A model generated the notes under the pieces. The model made no database searches and was not told where the DNA came from. It worked only from the letters and a program-made list of their open reading frames with translations. Of a stretch of 64,000 nt of DNA, positions 34,148 to 47,092 are shown piece after piece. The stretch spans positions 2,418,001 through 2,482,000 of the forward strand of contig SRSI01000050.1 in NCBI GenBank assembly GCA_005656395.1. The letters run 5' to 3'. This DNA comes from Strongyloides papillosus (lineage: Eukaryota; Nematoda; Chromadorea; Rhabditida; Strongyloididae). The stretch's first letter is position 1. Every line of letters begins with the position of its first letter. The position numbers were made by a program, and so were the translations under genes.

Positions 34148-36674
34148 AATATATGTGCTATGTGTAATTTTTAATAACTTTTATTAAATATTTCAATGCT
34201 TTATTTACTTTATAAAGTATGTTTGTATATTAATTTTTGAATATAATTTCAAAACTATTTTTTTTATCATAAAATAACACATGTTTGCCATTCATTTTAC
34301 CATACTTTTTAACTAAAAATTTGAGTATTGACAATTATTGAAGAAGTTTTAATGATAAATATATCACTAAACGTTTTTTTGTTAATTTGTTATAAAAAGA
34401 AAGACATTAAATATATGGGAATTTTCTCCTAAAGCTTTCTTTATTTAAAATTATCGCTTTCTCAAACTGGATAATCGAGAAAATGCCGTTCAAAACTTTA
34501 TCTATTTCTACTTTTTATAATTCTTATTCAAATTTGATTTTTATCTTTCAATTACAGAAACTTTGTTTCCACAATAAATCTTACTTTACTGTTTTTATAG
34601 TTAAATATAGAAATAATACTTTAAATTTTAACATTTTCTCCTAATTTTAAGATAAAGATAAAAATAATAAAAAAAACTATAATTGTTTCTACAAAATTTA
34701 TAATAGGTCAAATTAATAATCGTATTAGCAATTTAAGGCAACTATATTTGTACTATTTTAGATATAAACATATAAAGTGCGTACTAAAAACTCATCTTAT
34801 TTTCTAAAAAATACTAAGGTGATTTGTTATTTTTAAAGACCTTTTTTGTCTAACAATAATATTGTCATATTTAACAGTGATTAATGATTTGAAAAAATGT
34901 ATTGTGAACAAGCAAAGATCAAGAACAAAAGATAGTAAAGAATAAGAAACAGTTGTATAAACTTAAGGTTAATAATTAGCCTTAGAGCCTATATAAAGAA
35001 AATATTATATTGTATAAATGTGTTTTATTTTATGATTTAATATTATATGTTAGGATTTACTTTTCAAGTTATAATAAATAAATTTTTGAGTTATTAATTT
35101 AGCTATATTTACACAGTGTAAAGATTTATCACTGAAGAGTTAATAGATAATAGACTTTTTGTCACGATAAACTTAAAAGTAAATTTGAATTATTAAATTA
35201 TTACTTCATTTGTTATAAAAAAAACATTGTCTCAGGAATAAAAATATTATCAAAAAATACGAAAGGATATCATAAAATATCAAATAATAAATGTAAAATA
35301 CTTTTATAGCTTTACACACATCTACAATGAAAACATTTTTACTTTCAACAAATAAAAGAAATTGTAATTGGCAAAAAAATTTAAGCATAAATATTTTTAC
35401 AATTATAACCTATTATAAGCGATAAGTATTTAAATGCCAAAGACGATGTTATTTTCATAGCAGTAAAGTAATAATATGAAAGTCAAAATTTATTTTCATT
35501 CTTTCCGATCATCAAACTTGAAAAATAGTTATAAAAGTATATTGAATTTGTTAAAAATTTAGTTTTTGATTCGGTTATTGTTAAAACAATTTGGTATATA
35601 TTATTTCGAAGTTAAATATATTAACTATAATTTCAATATTTAATTTATATCTTCTATTGATTATTTCTTTAATCATAAAACTATACTTGTTTAGGAATAT
35701 ATTTAAATTTTATATTTTACCTAAAAATTTTATTTATTGCGTAATACTGAAATGGTTAGATGTATTTTACCATTAAATTTTGATAGCAAGAAATTTGACA
35801 TATTTGGTTGCATTTAACAGTTCTGTTTGTAAATAATCATTATGCTTTAAAAATAATGATCACAATCCTTTTCTAATATAAGAATAGAAAATTAAACTTA
35901 TCTCTCTATTGTTATAAACCTACAACAAAAGGAGAGGGTAATTTTTAAATTTTTGATTACTATTATTTTTGTTTAGTTTTTTCCTACTTATCAATAGAAA
36001 TTTCAAACAAGTTCAATAAAATTATTTTTATTGGGAAAATTTATTTTTATCAACTTATAACAATTTTCAAATAACCCTAAAAAATTTCGTGATTTTTATA
36101 TACTATTAAATATTCAAATGAAGGTAATTTCCAAACATACTACAAATACGACTAATTTAACAGAAATATTATTAAACATTATGAAGATGTTTTAAAAAAA
36201 TATGAACCTATTATTTATGAAGATCAAAAAATTTACTCCTGTTGCTACTTTTTTATAGATAAATTATTGTCCAATTGTAACTTTGAAATTTATAATATTA
36301 TTATGCTAGATATTTAAGAAACATAAGAATGTTTCTTATTCATCTAGACCTAATAAAACATTTTTTTTAGAATTTCATGGAAAATATAATTATTTTTCAT
36401 ATTTATTGAATTTAATTATTTATAGACTAAATAGTTGAACAATAAAAAATTGTTATTCAAATTTGGAAATCATGAAAAAATTGATAATTTAAAATATTTT
36501 ATTCTTGGTCCTAACTATATTAAAATAGTTAGAGGAAAATTTTTGAAAAGATAATAATTTAGGTATTTTTTTAATAAATACTGTATGTATTATAATTTAC
36601 TTATAGCTTTTTCCATAAGTTTTTTAATACGTTGGTTACCGGTTAATTGCCTATGTTCCTCTAAATAATTTTTT

Positions 36675-36989
36675 TTACTTTTTTCCAAGTCTGTATTGTC
36701 CACTTCTACGTTTTGATAGCATTTTTCCGAGACGTGAAGACCATCTGCCACCGTGTCCCTTTCTACGACGTACGGAAACCTTATGGTTTTGAGTACTGCT
36801 AAGGCTTCCACGTCTCAAAGTCCCTTGTGATTGATACGAGAAGCTCCCTGGATCTGAATGTACGGAGCTCACAGAACCTACGGAGCCCCTTGAATTTCTG
36901 GAGCTTCTTTCCATCGATGAAACGGATTTTATTAATTCAATAAATAAAATAAAATAAATAAACCGTTTTAAATGATTAGAAAAAATCAT
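36675..36989 (-). CDS. Array gene 2: secreted Ser/Arg-rich protein (104 aa)
   Basis: Signal peptide MIFSNHLKRFIYFILFIELI then KS. The mature part starts VSSMERSSRNSRGSVGS and is Ser/Gly-rich, then turns into a basic C-terminal half (VRRRKGHGGRWSSRLGK) ending YRLGKK. No cysteine. The frame is open a further 26 codons upstream, but the conserved start is at 36989. Class A member (signal ends in KS). After its stop, the +1 frame stays open to 36590 and encodes a tail with NYLEEHRQL that resembles the one behind gene 3; I treat this as 3' UTR homology. Function unknown. Confidence 0.78.
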   Translation of the reverse strand: MIFSNHLKRFIYFILFIELIKSVSSMERSSRNSRGSVGSVSSVHSDPGSFSYQSQGTLRRGSLSSTQNHKVSVRRRKGHGGRWSSRLGKMLSKRRSGQYRLGKK

Positions 36990-37031
36990 ACTATTATAAA
37001 ATAATATTTGCTGTAAAAACTGAAAATTGCA

Positions 37032-37066
37032 TTTTTTATATAATTCTAAAGTATCAAAAATTAACA
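37032..37066 (-). promoter_or_regulatory. Promoter module of array gene 2
   Basis: GTTAATTTTTGATACTTTAG followed by ATTATATAAAAAAT on the minus strand; the TATA word is about 49 nt before the ATG. A TTTTCAG word lies between it and the start codon, so a splice acceptor is an alternative reading of part of the module. Confidence 0.7.
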
Positions 37067-38856
37067 ATATATAATGTTATATGTAATTTTTAATAAGTTT
37101 TAATAAATATTTCAACACTTTTTTTTATGAAAAGTAAGCTTATATATTTATTTTTGGATATTCTTGGTATACTATTTCTGTGAACATGAAAAAAAGCATA
37201 TCTATAATTTATTTAAGTTCTTTTTTAAATAAGAATTTGAGTAACAACAATTATTGAAGAACTCTTTATTCTTAATGTGTCATCGCACGTATTTATAAAT
37301 TTGTTGTATAAAGAAAAATTTATAATACATGAGAAATTTTTAGAAAACTTTCTTTATTTACAATTTAAAATTGCTCTTTTTCTCAAACTAGATAATTGTA
37401 AAAATACCGTCCAAAATTTTATTTATTTCTACTTTGTATAATTGTTACACAAATCTGATTTTTATTTTTCATTTCAGAAATCTTGCTCTTATAATGAATC
37501 CTTATCACTCTGTTTTTATAATTAATTATTGAGGATAGTAATTTAAAGTGAAACATTATCTCCTAATTCTAAGATAAATATATTCCAAAAAACAGCAGAA
37601 ACAAAACTTCAAATTTATGACAAATTGAATGTATATTTATAAATATTTTCAAGTTTAGTGAATCGAGATGAATGAAAATATATTCTGATTCATATATTGT
37701 CACTTCACATACTATAAAAATAGCATCATCCTAGTATTAAAATATAAATTGTTTTTAATAATTTATAATTGTAAAAATTTTTTATACTAATTACAATTTC
37801 TTATATTTGTTAGAAGTAAAAATACCTCCATTGTAGATGTGCCCTATGCTATAAAAAGTATCTTATATTTTTATTAAATATGTAATGATACCTTTTTATA
37901 ATTTTTGATTATATTTATATTCCTGAGAGGACGCTACCTTTATAACAAGTGAAGTAGTAATATAATAATCAGAATCTTTTTTATACTTTTCCGTAAAACA
38001 AATTTGAATAAAGTTGTAAAAGTACATATAAGGTATTTTAATTTGTCAAAAATTAAATTTTTGATTCGGTTATTGTTAAACAGATTTAGTATATATTAAT
38101 TTTCATTTTAATATTTAATTTTTATCACCTATTTACTATTTCCTTTATCATTTAACTATATATTTTTAGGAATGGATTTAAATTCTATTAACAAAAAATT
38201 TGACACATTTAATTACATTTAACAATTCAATACATCTGTTTATATCGAAATAATTTAGTTTCATCAACTTATAACAATCTTCAAAAAACTCAAAAATAAA
38301 ATCAATTCTTTATATGCTATTTAATAATTATGGAAATTTTCGTACGTCTCAAAAAACAACAAATTTGATAGAACTATTATTAAATATTATAAAGATGTTT
38401 TAAAAAATTATAACCTATTATTTATAAAGATCAATAAACTTAATTCTATTGCTGATTATTTTATGGATAAACTAATGTTTAATTGTAATTATAACATTCA
38501 TGATGATATTATTATACTAGATTTTTAAGAAAATTTAGAAATGTTTTATAATCATATAGTATTAGCATTTTGTAGAAATTTCATAAAAAATATAAAAAGT
38601 TGTCATACTAATTAAATTTATTTGTTTATAGACTAAATAGTCTGTTAATAAATAAATAAATGTTATCTAAATTTGAAAATCATATAAAAAAATAGTAATC
38701 TAAATGCATTTATTTTTAGTCCTAACCATATCACAATGGTCGAAATGAAGTTTTTAAAAAAATAATACTTTTACTATTCTTTTAAAAAATTTTTACATTT
38801 TATTATTTATATTTCATGAAAAAGCTTTTCTTGCACTTTGGTCAAAGACTAATCTC

Positions 38857-39306
38857 TTATGTTCTTCTAAATAATTTATTTTTATCATTTCTTGAATTTC
38901 CATTTTTTCTAAGTCTAGATCTGCTAAATCTACTTCGTATACGTGAAAACAATGTATGACCATGTCTATTTCGACTATTTGTAGTACCCGCATTACTTCT
39001 AATACTACCATCGCTTCCACGTCTCAAATTCCATTGTGATCCAGGTAGAGAGTTTCTTGCACCTGAATTAAAGAAGCCTCTGTGATTTATGAGTGAACTT
39101 GAACCTGTAGAACCTTTTGAAGCTCTGGACAATATTGAATTTACGGAGATACTTGAACCTGTAGAATCTATTGAAGATCTGGACAATATTGAATTTACGG
39201 AAATACTTGAACTTGAGGAGCTTCTTCTCGACGACAAATTGGATTTTACTAACTCAATAAATGAAATTAAAAAAATATATTTTTTAATATGATTAAGAAA
39301 AATCAT
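38857..39306 (-). CDS. Array gene 3: secreted Ser/Arg-rich protein (149 aa)
   Basis: Signal peptide MIFLNHIKKYIFLISF then IELVKS, the closest to the family consensus. The mature part begins NLSSRRSSSSSS and holds a perfect-period duplication of 18 residues (core SSISVNSILSR). A basic second half follows, with TLFSRIRSRFSRSR, the motif also seen as TLFSRMKSGFGLSR in gene 6, and the end is KNKLFRRT. Class A. Intronless, no cysteine. Start chosen by conservation across the family. Function unknown. Confidence 0.8.
   Translation of the reverse strand: MIFLNHIKKYIFLISFIELVKSNLSSRRSSSSSSISVNSILSRSSIDSTGSSISVNSILSRASKGSTGSSSLINHRGFFNSGARNSLPGSQWNLRRGSDGSIRSNAGTTNSRNRHGHTLFSRIRSRFSRSRLRKNGNSRNDKNKLFRRT
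39101..39208 (-). repeat. 54-bp direct duplication inside array gene 3
   Basis: Two adjacent copies of a 54-bp segment (GAACCTGTAGAA at 39101 and at 39155) encode SISVNSILSR plus eight variable residues twice. The frame is kept. Confidence 0.85.
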
Positions 39307-39348
39307 ACTAATATAAAATTTTATTTGTAATATAAACTGAAAATTGCA

Positions 39349-39377
39349 TTTTTTATATAATACTAAAGTATCAAAAA
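39349..39377 (-). promoter_or_regulatory. Promoter module of array gene 3
   Basis: TAATTTTTGATACTTTAGTA and TTATATAAAAAATG on the minus strand, the TATA word about 49 nt before the ATG at 39306. Confidence 0.7.
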
Positions 39378-41469
39378 TTACCAATATATAATGTTATATG
39401 TAATCTTTAATAACTTTTGCTAAACATTTTAGTGCTTTTATTTGAAGAAAATAAACCTAATTATTAATTTTTGTATATATTTAGTATATTATATATGTTA
39501 GCATAAAATAGCCTGTGTTTATAATTTATTTTAACTCTTCTTATTAAATAAAAATTTGAATATTAACAATTATTGGAAAAATTTTAATGCTTACTATAAC
39601 GATGCACGTTTTTTTATAAATTTATTGTATAAAGAAAAAAAAAATATTTGAGAAAATTATTTTCAAAAACTTCCTTTATTTACAATTGAAAATTACTGTT
39701 TTTCCCAACTAGATAATCGTAAAAATATTGTTAAAAGCTTTACCTGTTTCTACGTTTTACAATTCTTGTGCAACTAAATTTAATTTCTTTATTTCATTTC
39801 AGAAATCTTGCTTTAACAGTAAAATCCTCACTTCTCTGTTTTTATGATTAATAATGAGCATTATACTTTAAAGTGTAACATTCTCTGCCTAATTTTAATT
39901 TAAAAATAAAAATATTCGGAAAAATAAACTATAGTAGTTTTTCCAAATTTTTAATAAGTCAAACTAATAATTGTATTAGTATTTAAGGCAATTGTATTCA
40001 TAAATTTTGTAGATGTTAAAAATACATAACGCATAATAAATAACTGATCTTATTTTCTACACAACACTAAAGTGGTTTGTCATTTTTAGTATTTTTTTTG
40101 CTAAAAATAATATTGTCATACTTATATGTTCTTAATAATTAAGGAAATATATTATGAACAAACAAAGATCATGCACAAAAGATAATAAAGATGAGGAAAC
40201 AGTCGTATACCGTAAGTTTAATAATTAGCTTTAGAGCCTATATAAATGTGTTTTATTTTATGATTTAATAAAATCTGTTGGGATTTACTTTCCAAGTTCA
40301 TATAAATCTACTTTTGAATTATTAATTTAGCTATACTTACACATTATAAACATTTATCATTAAAGAGTTTATAACAATTAATTTTTTATCACAAAAAAGC
40401 ATGAAAATAAACTCCAATTCTTAAATTATCAATTCAGCTGTTATTAAAGTAGCATCTCCTCAAGGATCTAAATAATATCCAAAACTACAAAAAGATATTA
40501 TTACATATAAAAAAAATAATTGTAAGATACTTCTATAGCGTTACATACATCTACAATAAAAGCATTTTTAATTTTAACAACTAAAACAAATTTCAATTAG
40601 CATAAAAAGCAAGCTGAAAAAATTTTTACATTAAAAATTTATTAAAAACGATAAATATTTCATTGTTAACAAATTAAAGAATAACATAAGAATCGAAATT
40701 TATTATTTTTGTTTTCTTGACCCAATTTTGAATACATTTTTATTATTGTATTTAATTTGTCACAAATTTGAATTTTTGATTCCGTTATTGTTAAAACAAT
40801 TTTTTATATACTATTTTGTAGTAAAATATATTAATTATCACTTTTATATTTAATTTATACCATCTATTTATCATTTCCGTTATCATATAACTATATTTAC
40901 TTAAGAATGATTTCAATTTTATTAACAAAAAATTTGACAAATTTGCCTGCATTTATCAATTTAATAATTTTATTTTTATTGGAATAATTTAATTTTACCA
41001 ACTTCTAACAATCTTGAAATAACTCAAAAAATTTTATGATTTTTATTTGCTATTAATAATCAAATAATCTTTATACACCCTACAAAAACAACCAATTTTA
41101 CAGAATTATTATTAAACACTATGAAGAGGTTTTTTAAAAATTATAACTTATTATTTATGAGGATCAATAAACTTAATTTTGTTGCCGATTTGTTTTCATG
41201 AATAATTGTTGTGTACTTGAAATTAAGTATTAATAATATTATACTAGATATTAAAGAAACTTAAGAATATTTCCTATTCATCTATTAATGCATTTATTAG
41301 TAATTCCATAAAAAATATAAAAATTTGTCATATTTATTAAATCTAATTATTAATAGACAGAATAGTTTATTAATAAATAAATTAATGTTATCTATATTTG
41401 GAAATCATATAAAAAATGGTAATTTTTGTATTTTTTTTAAAATACTTTATGTTTCAAAATTTTTGATAA

Positions 41470-41784
41470 TTAGTTAAAAGAAATTCTATAATATGAACGA
41501 CCTCTTTGTTGAATATCTCGGATATGATTTCTGTGATTTCTTCTATATTGATTGTAATATGGAAGTGAACCTTGTCCATGGGCATTTCCATTAAGTCTTC
41601 TATTTCTATCCCTGCTTGAACCTCTACGTCTTGATGGAGAACGATCATTGTTTGAACTTGAATTTCTTCTACCATTTCTGCGAATGGGAGACGTATCAAA
41701 AGGTGAAGTGAATTTTACTAATTCAATCAATGAAATAAAAAAAATAAGAATAATATAATGTTTAAAAAAATTAGAAAATATCAT
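41470..41784 (-). CDS. Array gene 4: secreted Arg/Asn-rich protein (104 aa)
   Basis: Signal peptide MIFSNFFKHYIILIFFISLI then ELVKF, two residues longer than in class A. The mature part begins TSPFDTSPIRRNGRRNSSSN, continues Arg/Asn/Ser-rich (RSPSRRRGSSRDRNRR) and ends in GRSYYRISFN. Class B member (signal ends in KF), sharing the SYYRI ending with gene 8. Intronless, no cysteine in the mature part. Start at 41784 by conservation. Function unknown. Confidence 0.78.
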   Translation of the reverse strand: MIFSNFFKHYIILIFFISLIELVKFTSPFDTSPIRRNGRRNSSSNNDRSPSRRRGSSRDRNRRLNGNAHGQGSLPYYNQYRRNHRNHIRDIQQRGRSYYRISFN

Positions 41785-41825
41785 GCTAATATAAAATAAT
41801 TTTTGTTTTAAATATTGAAAATTAC

Positions 41826-41863
41826 ATTTTTTTATATATAGCACAAAAGTATCAAAAATTAAC
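41826..41863 (-). promoter_or_regulatory. Promoter module of array gene 4
   Basis: TTAATTTTTGATACTTTTG and TATATATAAAAAAATG on the minus strand, about 49 nt before the ATG. Here the base after the TTTTCA word is not G, so no splice acceptor exists in this copy, which argues that the TATA word is the conserved functional part. Confidence 0.7.
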
Positions 41864-44130
41864 TATATATGACGTTATAAGTAATGTTTAATAACTTTTA
41901 ATAAACATTTCAGTACTTTTTTTTGGAGAAAATAAACCTAAATACTAATTTTTGTATATGTTTAGTACATTATTTCTGTTAATACAAATTAACGTTTATC
42001 TGTAATTCCTTTTAGTTACTCATTTTAAAAACAAATTTTGAGTATTAACAATTACTGATAAATTTTTTATGCTTAATATAACAAATCACTTTTTTTATTG
42101 TATAAAAAAACATTAAATACATGAGAAATTTTTTTAAAACTTTATTTACAACTTAAAGTTACAGTTTTTCTCAAATTAGATAATTATGAAAATACCGTCT
42201 GAAATTTTACACATTTCTATGTCGTATAACTCTTGTACAAGTTTGATTTCAAGTTTCATTTACAGAAACCTTACTCTAATTATATGTCCTTGCTTCTCTG
42301 TTTTTTTAACTAATTATGAAGATAATATTTTATAATGTAACATTTTTCCTTCATTTTAAGATAAAGATAAAAATAGCCAGGAAAATAAAATATAATTACT
42401 TTAAAAAATTTATAATAAATTCAAGTTATTAATTGTATTAAAGTAATATAAGCCAACTGTATTTGTACTTTTAATAGATATAAAACACATACAACGCATA
42501 ATAAAAAACTGATCTTATTTTCAATACAATACTAAAATAATTTTTCATTTTTAAGATCTTTTTTGGCTAAAAATATCATTGCCATACTTATCGATTCTTA
42601 ATAATTTAAGAAATATACTGTGAACAGGCAAAATTCAAGCACAAAATGATAGAAAAATAAGAAACATTAGGATAGCAATAAGTTTACTAATTGGCTTTGG
42701 AGCATGAATAAATGTAACATTTTAATGTAAAAGGGTGTTTTATTTCAATATTTTATAAAATGTGTTGAAATTTACTTTTCAAGTTATTTTAAATGAATTT
42801 TTGAATTATTAATTTAACTATATTTACACAGTATGAACATTTATCACTAAAAAGTTTATAAACAATTAATTTTTTGACACGAAAAAGTATAGAAATAAAT
42901 TCTTATTCTTAAGTTATCTATTCATTTTACAAACGTTGCATCGTCTCAGACATCAATACACTACCGAAAAATACAAAAATATTTCATTACATATTTGATA
43001 ATAGTTATTAGATGATTCTTCTAGAGTTAAGCACATCCACAATGAAATCATTGTTGCTTTTAACAAATAAAACAAATTTTAGACAACAAAAAAATAAAAA
43101 AAAATTTTCAACAATTATAACTTATTAAAAACGATAAATATGAAGATCCTAGAGTCGACTTTACATTTTTAAGGGGTGAAGTAATTATACGAAGATTAAA
43201 ATTTATTTTCATACTTTCCGTTCGCAAGAATTCAATATAGTTATAAAGGTGTGTTGAATTTATCAACAATTTAAATTTTTGATTTAGTTAGTATTAAACA
43301 AAATTGGTATGCATTATTTTAAAGCTAAATTTTTTTATAATTTTAATATTTGATTTATATCATTTATTTACTATTCCGGTTATCATACAACTATATATAT
43401 CTGAGATTGGATTTAAATTTTATATTTTAGGTAAAACAATTTTTTTATTGCATAATACTAAAATGTTTTGATTTATTTTATTGTTAAATTTTATTAATAA
43501 GAAATTTGACATATTTGGTTGCATTTAACAATTCAATGAATCTACATTTTTAAAAAAATGTCAATTTTTCAACTTACAACAATCATTCAAGATCTCAAAA
43601 AAGTTTCATGCATTCTATGTCCTCTTTGATAACCAAATAATCACGTAATTTTTATACATCATAGAAGAACAACCAATTTAGTAGAATTATTATTAAACAG
43701 TATGAAGATATTTAAAAAAAACATTACTATTGTTTATGAAGACCAATAAACTTAATTTTGTTGTTAATTTTTATCCATGAATAATTAGTGTGCAATTGAA
43801 ATTATGATATTCATAATAATATTATCACGCTATATATTGAAGAAGCTCAAGTATGTTCTTTATTTATTTAATAAAACATTTTTTTAGTAATTTCATAAAA
43901 AATATAATCATATGTCGCATTTATTAAACTTAATTATTTATAAGCGTAATTGTCGATTAGTAAATGATTAAAAGCTACTTTAAATTAAAAATCGTATAGA
44001 AAAAATGATAATTTTCAAAGGAAAATTTATTTTCAGTCTTAACTATATTGAAATAGTTGAAATAAAATTTTTGAAAAAATAATAATTTTAGTACTTTTTT
44101 TTCTGAAATATACTTTGTGTTATAAGATTA

Positions 44131-44415
44131 CTAGTGTCTATTTTTCAAAAATATAAAACGTTGACCAAAGTTAAAACGTCTACGTAGCAGTCTATTCATT
44201 CCTTTATTATGATTTCCAAACTTTCTCCTTCTATGACTTCTACTTTTATTACTTAGAACACTGTATCTACTTCCCAAAGGTTCTACTGGTGAAGGAGGAG
44301 GGGCTCTATAACCTGAACTTTTGGAGCCGCTTCTTGCAAACGATTGACCGGATTTTACAAATTCAATTAATGAAATAAAAAAAATATATGTTTTAATATG
44401 ATTTAAAAATATCAT
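44131..44415 (-). CDS. Array gene 5: secreted basic protein (94 aa)
   Basis: The shortest member. Signal peptide MIFLNHIKTYIFFISL then IEFVKS. The mature part starts GQSFARSGSKSSGY, has a Pro-rich bit (APPPSPVEP), then a basic region (NKSRSHRRRKFGNHNKG) and ends RRRFNFGQRF then IFLKNRH. Class A by its signal. The C terminus is unlike the other copies, and the +1 frame behind it is closed. Intronless. Function unknown. Confidence 0.75.
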   Translation of the reverse strand: MIFLNHIKTYIFFISLIEFVKSGQSFARSGSKSSGYRAPPPSPVEPLGSRYSVLSNKSRSHRRRKFGNHNKGMNRLLRRRFNFGQRFIFLKNRH

Positions 44416-44456
44416 ACTAATATAAAATAATATTGTAACATAAACTGAAAATTTCA

Positions 44457-44492
44457 CTTTTTTATATTATACTATAGTATCATAAATTAACA
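44457..44492 (-). promoter_or_regulatory. Promoter module of array gene 5
   Basis: GTTAATTTATGATACTAT and ATAATATAAAAAAG on the minus strand, about 49 nt before the ATG; slightly diverged from consensus in both words. Confidence 0.62.
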
Positions 44493-45911
44493 ATATATTG
44501 TGCTATACATTATCGTTTAAAAAACTTTTAAAAACATTTAAGTACATTTTTTGATAAAAGTAAAGTTTTACATTATTTTTTGGATATGTTTTGAATACTA
44601 TATTTGTTATTAAAAAATCCCACATATTTGCAATTCATTCTAATTTATTTTTTTGATTAAAATTTGAGTATTAAAAATTATTGAAGAATTTTTAATGCTT
44701 AATATATCGTTGAACGTTTTTTTTATTCATTTGTTGTAAGAAGAAAAACATAAAATATATGAGAAAATGTTTTTCTATAACCTTCTTTATTTATAACTTA
44801 AAATTGCTGATTTTCTCAAACTAGATAATTGTAAAAACATTTTCCAAAGCTTCATCTATTCCTACGTTCTATAGCTTTTGTACAAAATTTAATCTCTATG
44901 TTTCATTTATAGAAACCTTCATATAACAATAAAATCCTTACTACTTTGTTTTCATAATTATTAGGATCATGTTTTAAAATGTAACATTTTCTCCTAGTTT
45001 TAAGATAAAAATATTCAGAAAAATAAGATGTAATTGTTTTTAAGAAATTTATTAAAAAAATCAAACTATTAATTGTGTTAGTAATCTAAGGCAACTGTAT
45101 TTGTATTTTTTTATATGTTTAACATATACAACGCATAATAAATAATCAGTACCATTTCTGTACAATACTATAGTGATGTGACATTTTTTAAGACCTTTTT
45201 GGCCAACAATAATATTGTTTTATTTATCTTTGCTTTATAATTCGAGAAATGTATTGTGAACAAAGGAGGATTAAGCATAAAAAATTATAAAGACTAAGAA
45301 ACAGTAGTATAACCATAATTTTAATAATTAGCCTTGAAGACTATATAAATGAAATATTTTATTGTAAATATGTGTTCTATTTTATGATTTAATAAAATGT
45401 GTTGATATTTACGTTATAAATTATTAAAAATAAATTTTTGAATTATCAATTTAGCTATTTACACAGTATATAAATTTATCATCAAAGAGTTTATAAACAA
45501 TTAATTTTTATAAAAAAATTGAAAGTATATTCTGATTCCTTTATTATTACTTCACCCATTATAAAAATCGCGTCGTCTCGGGCAGCTAAATACTATCGAA
45601 AACTACAAAAGGGTATCATTTTATATTGATTTATAAAAAATAGATACTTCTTATAGCATTAAACATATCTATAATGAAAGCATTTTTACCTCCAACAAGT
45701 AAAACAAATTGTAAGCAACATAAAAACTTAACAAAAACAATTTTTGCAATTATAATTCAATTAGAAGATATAAATATTTTAATAACAGAGACAATGCTAC
45801 TTCTATAACAGTTGAACTGATAATATATAAATCAAAATTTATTTTCATGATTTTTCGTTCGCAAAATTTATAAGAATAGAGTTAAAATTTATTAACAATA
45901 AATTGAGAGTG

Positions 45912-46183
45912 GAGTATATCCCCTATAAACATAAAAAATACAACAAAGTTATTATAAACCCTTACTGTTAATTACAATATCTCGTTTTTAATTTTTACGT
46001 ATCCCCTAGAAATCCAGAAGATGAATGAGAGGTGTGCCTTCTGAAAAATCTAAAATTAGAAGAATGACGTGTTTATTGTATTATCGCGAAATAATGTTTT
46101 TGCCATCTTTTCTTTTATACACCTGTTTTTGTCGCGTTTTAGCTTTTGGGAAAATAGAGATAGATTTTGGATAGAGTATATCC
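45912..46183. mobile_element. Insertion of about 260 bp flanked by a 10-bp direct repeat
   Basis: GAGTATATCC occurs at 45912-45921 and again at 46174-46183. The sequence between them is less AT-rich than its surroundings and has no counterpart in the other units, whose homologous sequence is continuous across this point. It contains CGCGAAATAATG and TTGTCGCGTTTTAG. I see no clear terminal inverted repeat and no coding region. It is probably a transposed or otherwise inserted piece, with the 10-bp repeat as candidate target duplication. Confidence 0.5.
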
Positions 46184-47092
46184 AACTATAGTTAAATAAA
46201 TATATTTAATTTGTTCAAATTTAATTTTTGATTTGATAATTGTTAATCAAATATGATGTATACTACTTCGAAGCTAAACATATTAACCATAATTTTAATT
46301 TTAAATTTATATCATCTATTTACCATTTCCTTTATCATATAACAATATATATTTAGGAAAGGAAAAAAATTTTACCTAAAATTTTTATTTATCACGTAAT
46401 TCTAATGTGGCTTGATGTATTTTATTGACAAGAAGGAATTGGACATATTTACCTGCATTTAACAATTCAATAATTCTATTTTTACAGGAACATTTTAATT
46501 TTATCAACTTATAACAATCTTCAAATAAACCCAAAAGTTTTATGATTTTTATTTGCTATTAATAATCAAATAATTTTTACACATCCTACAAAACCAACCA
46601 ATGTAGCAAAATTATTATTAAACACTATAAAGATATTTTGAAAAAAATAAGATCCCATTATTTGTGAGGATCAATAAAGTTAATTCTGTTGCTAATTTCT
46701 TTCATGGATAAATTATTATACAATTGTAATTATCATATTCAGAGTAATATTATCTTACTAGACGTTATAGAAATTTAAGAATCGCCCCTATTCATCTAAT
46801 AAATCATTTTTTTAGTAATTACATAAAATATATAATTATTTTTTATAGTTATTGAATTTAATTATTTATGGAAAAAATAGTTGTTTAATAAATAATTAAA
46901 ACCTGCTTAAAATTGAAAATCATATTGAAAAAATGACAATTTCAAGAAAAATTTATTTTCAATCCTTACTATATTGAAATAGTTGGAAGGAAATTTCTGA
47001 AAAAAATAATAATTTTGATATTTTTTTGAAGATAAAATTTATGTTTAAAGATTTATTTATAAATTCTGCCCAAAGGCTTTCTAAAATATTGC

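Larger units (their letters stand above)
32485..35559 (-). repeat. Array unit 1 (long spacer type)
   Basis: Left-most unit. The marker block at 32502 is slightly diverged. It has 717 nt of 3' flank, then gene 1 (33219-34070), and 1.5 kb of 5' flank. The flank carries the long-type module (about 34690-35155), including the conserved string GAACAAG to TTAGAGCCTATATAAA near 34905-35000. No other coding region seen. Confidence 0.8.
35560..38045 (-). repeat. Array unit 2 (short spacer type)
   Basis: Marker block at 35575; 3' flank about 1.1 kb, longer than in the other units by a stretch around 35690-35950 that is partly shared with units 5 and 6. The gene is at 36675-36989; the 5' flank is 1.07 kb and lacks the long-type module. 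No second gene seen. Confidence 0.8.
38046..40761 (-). repeat. Array unit 3 (long spacer type)
   Basis: Marker block at 38061; 3' flank 0.8 kb; gene at 38857-39306; 5' flank about 1.47 kb with the long-type module (GAACAAACAAAGATC to TTAGAGCCTATATAAAT around 40154-40250). The leader region is closely similar to that of unit 7. Confidence 0.8.
40762..43263 (-). repeat. Array unit 4 (long spacer type)
   Basis: Marker block at 40777 (one base changed, GATTCCG); 3' flank 0.69 kb; gene at 41470-41784; 5' flank 1.5 kb with a diverged long-type module near 42615-42715 (TTGGAGCATGAATAAAT in place of TTAGAGCCTATATAAAT). Confidence 0.8.
43264..46211 (-). repeat. Array unit 5 (long spacer type, with an insertion)
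   Basis: Marker block at 43279 (diverged, GATTTAG); 3' flank 0.85 kb; gene at 44131-44415; 5' flank about 1.8 kb, which includes the long-type module (about 45248-45352) and an insertion at 45912-46183. Subtracting the insertion brings the flank to the usual long-type size. Confidence 0.78.
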
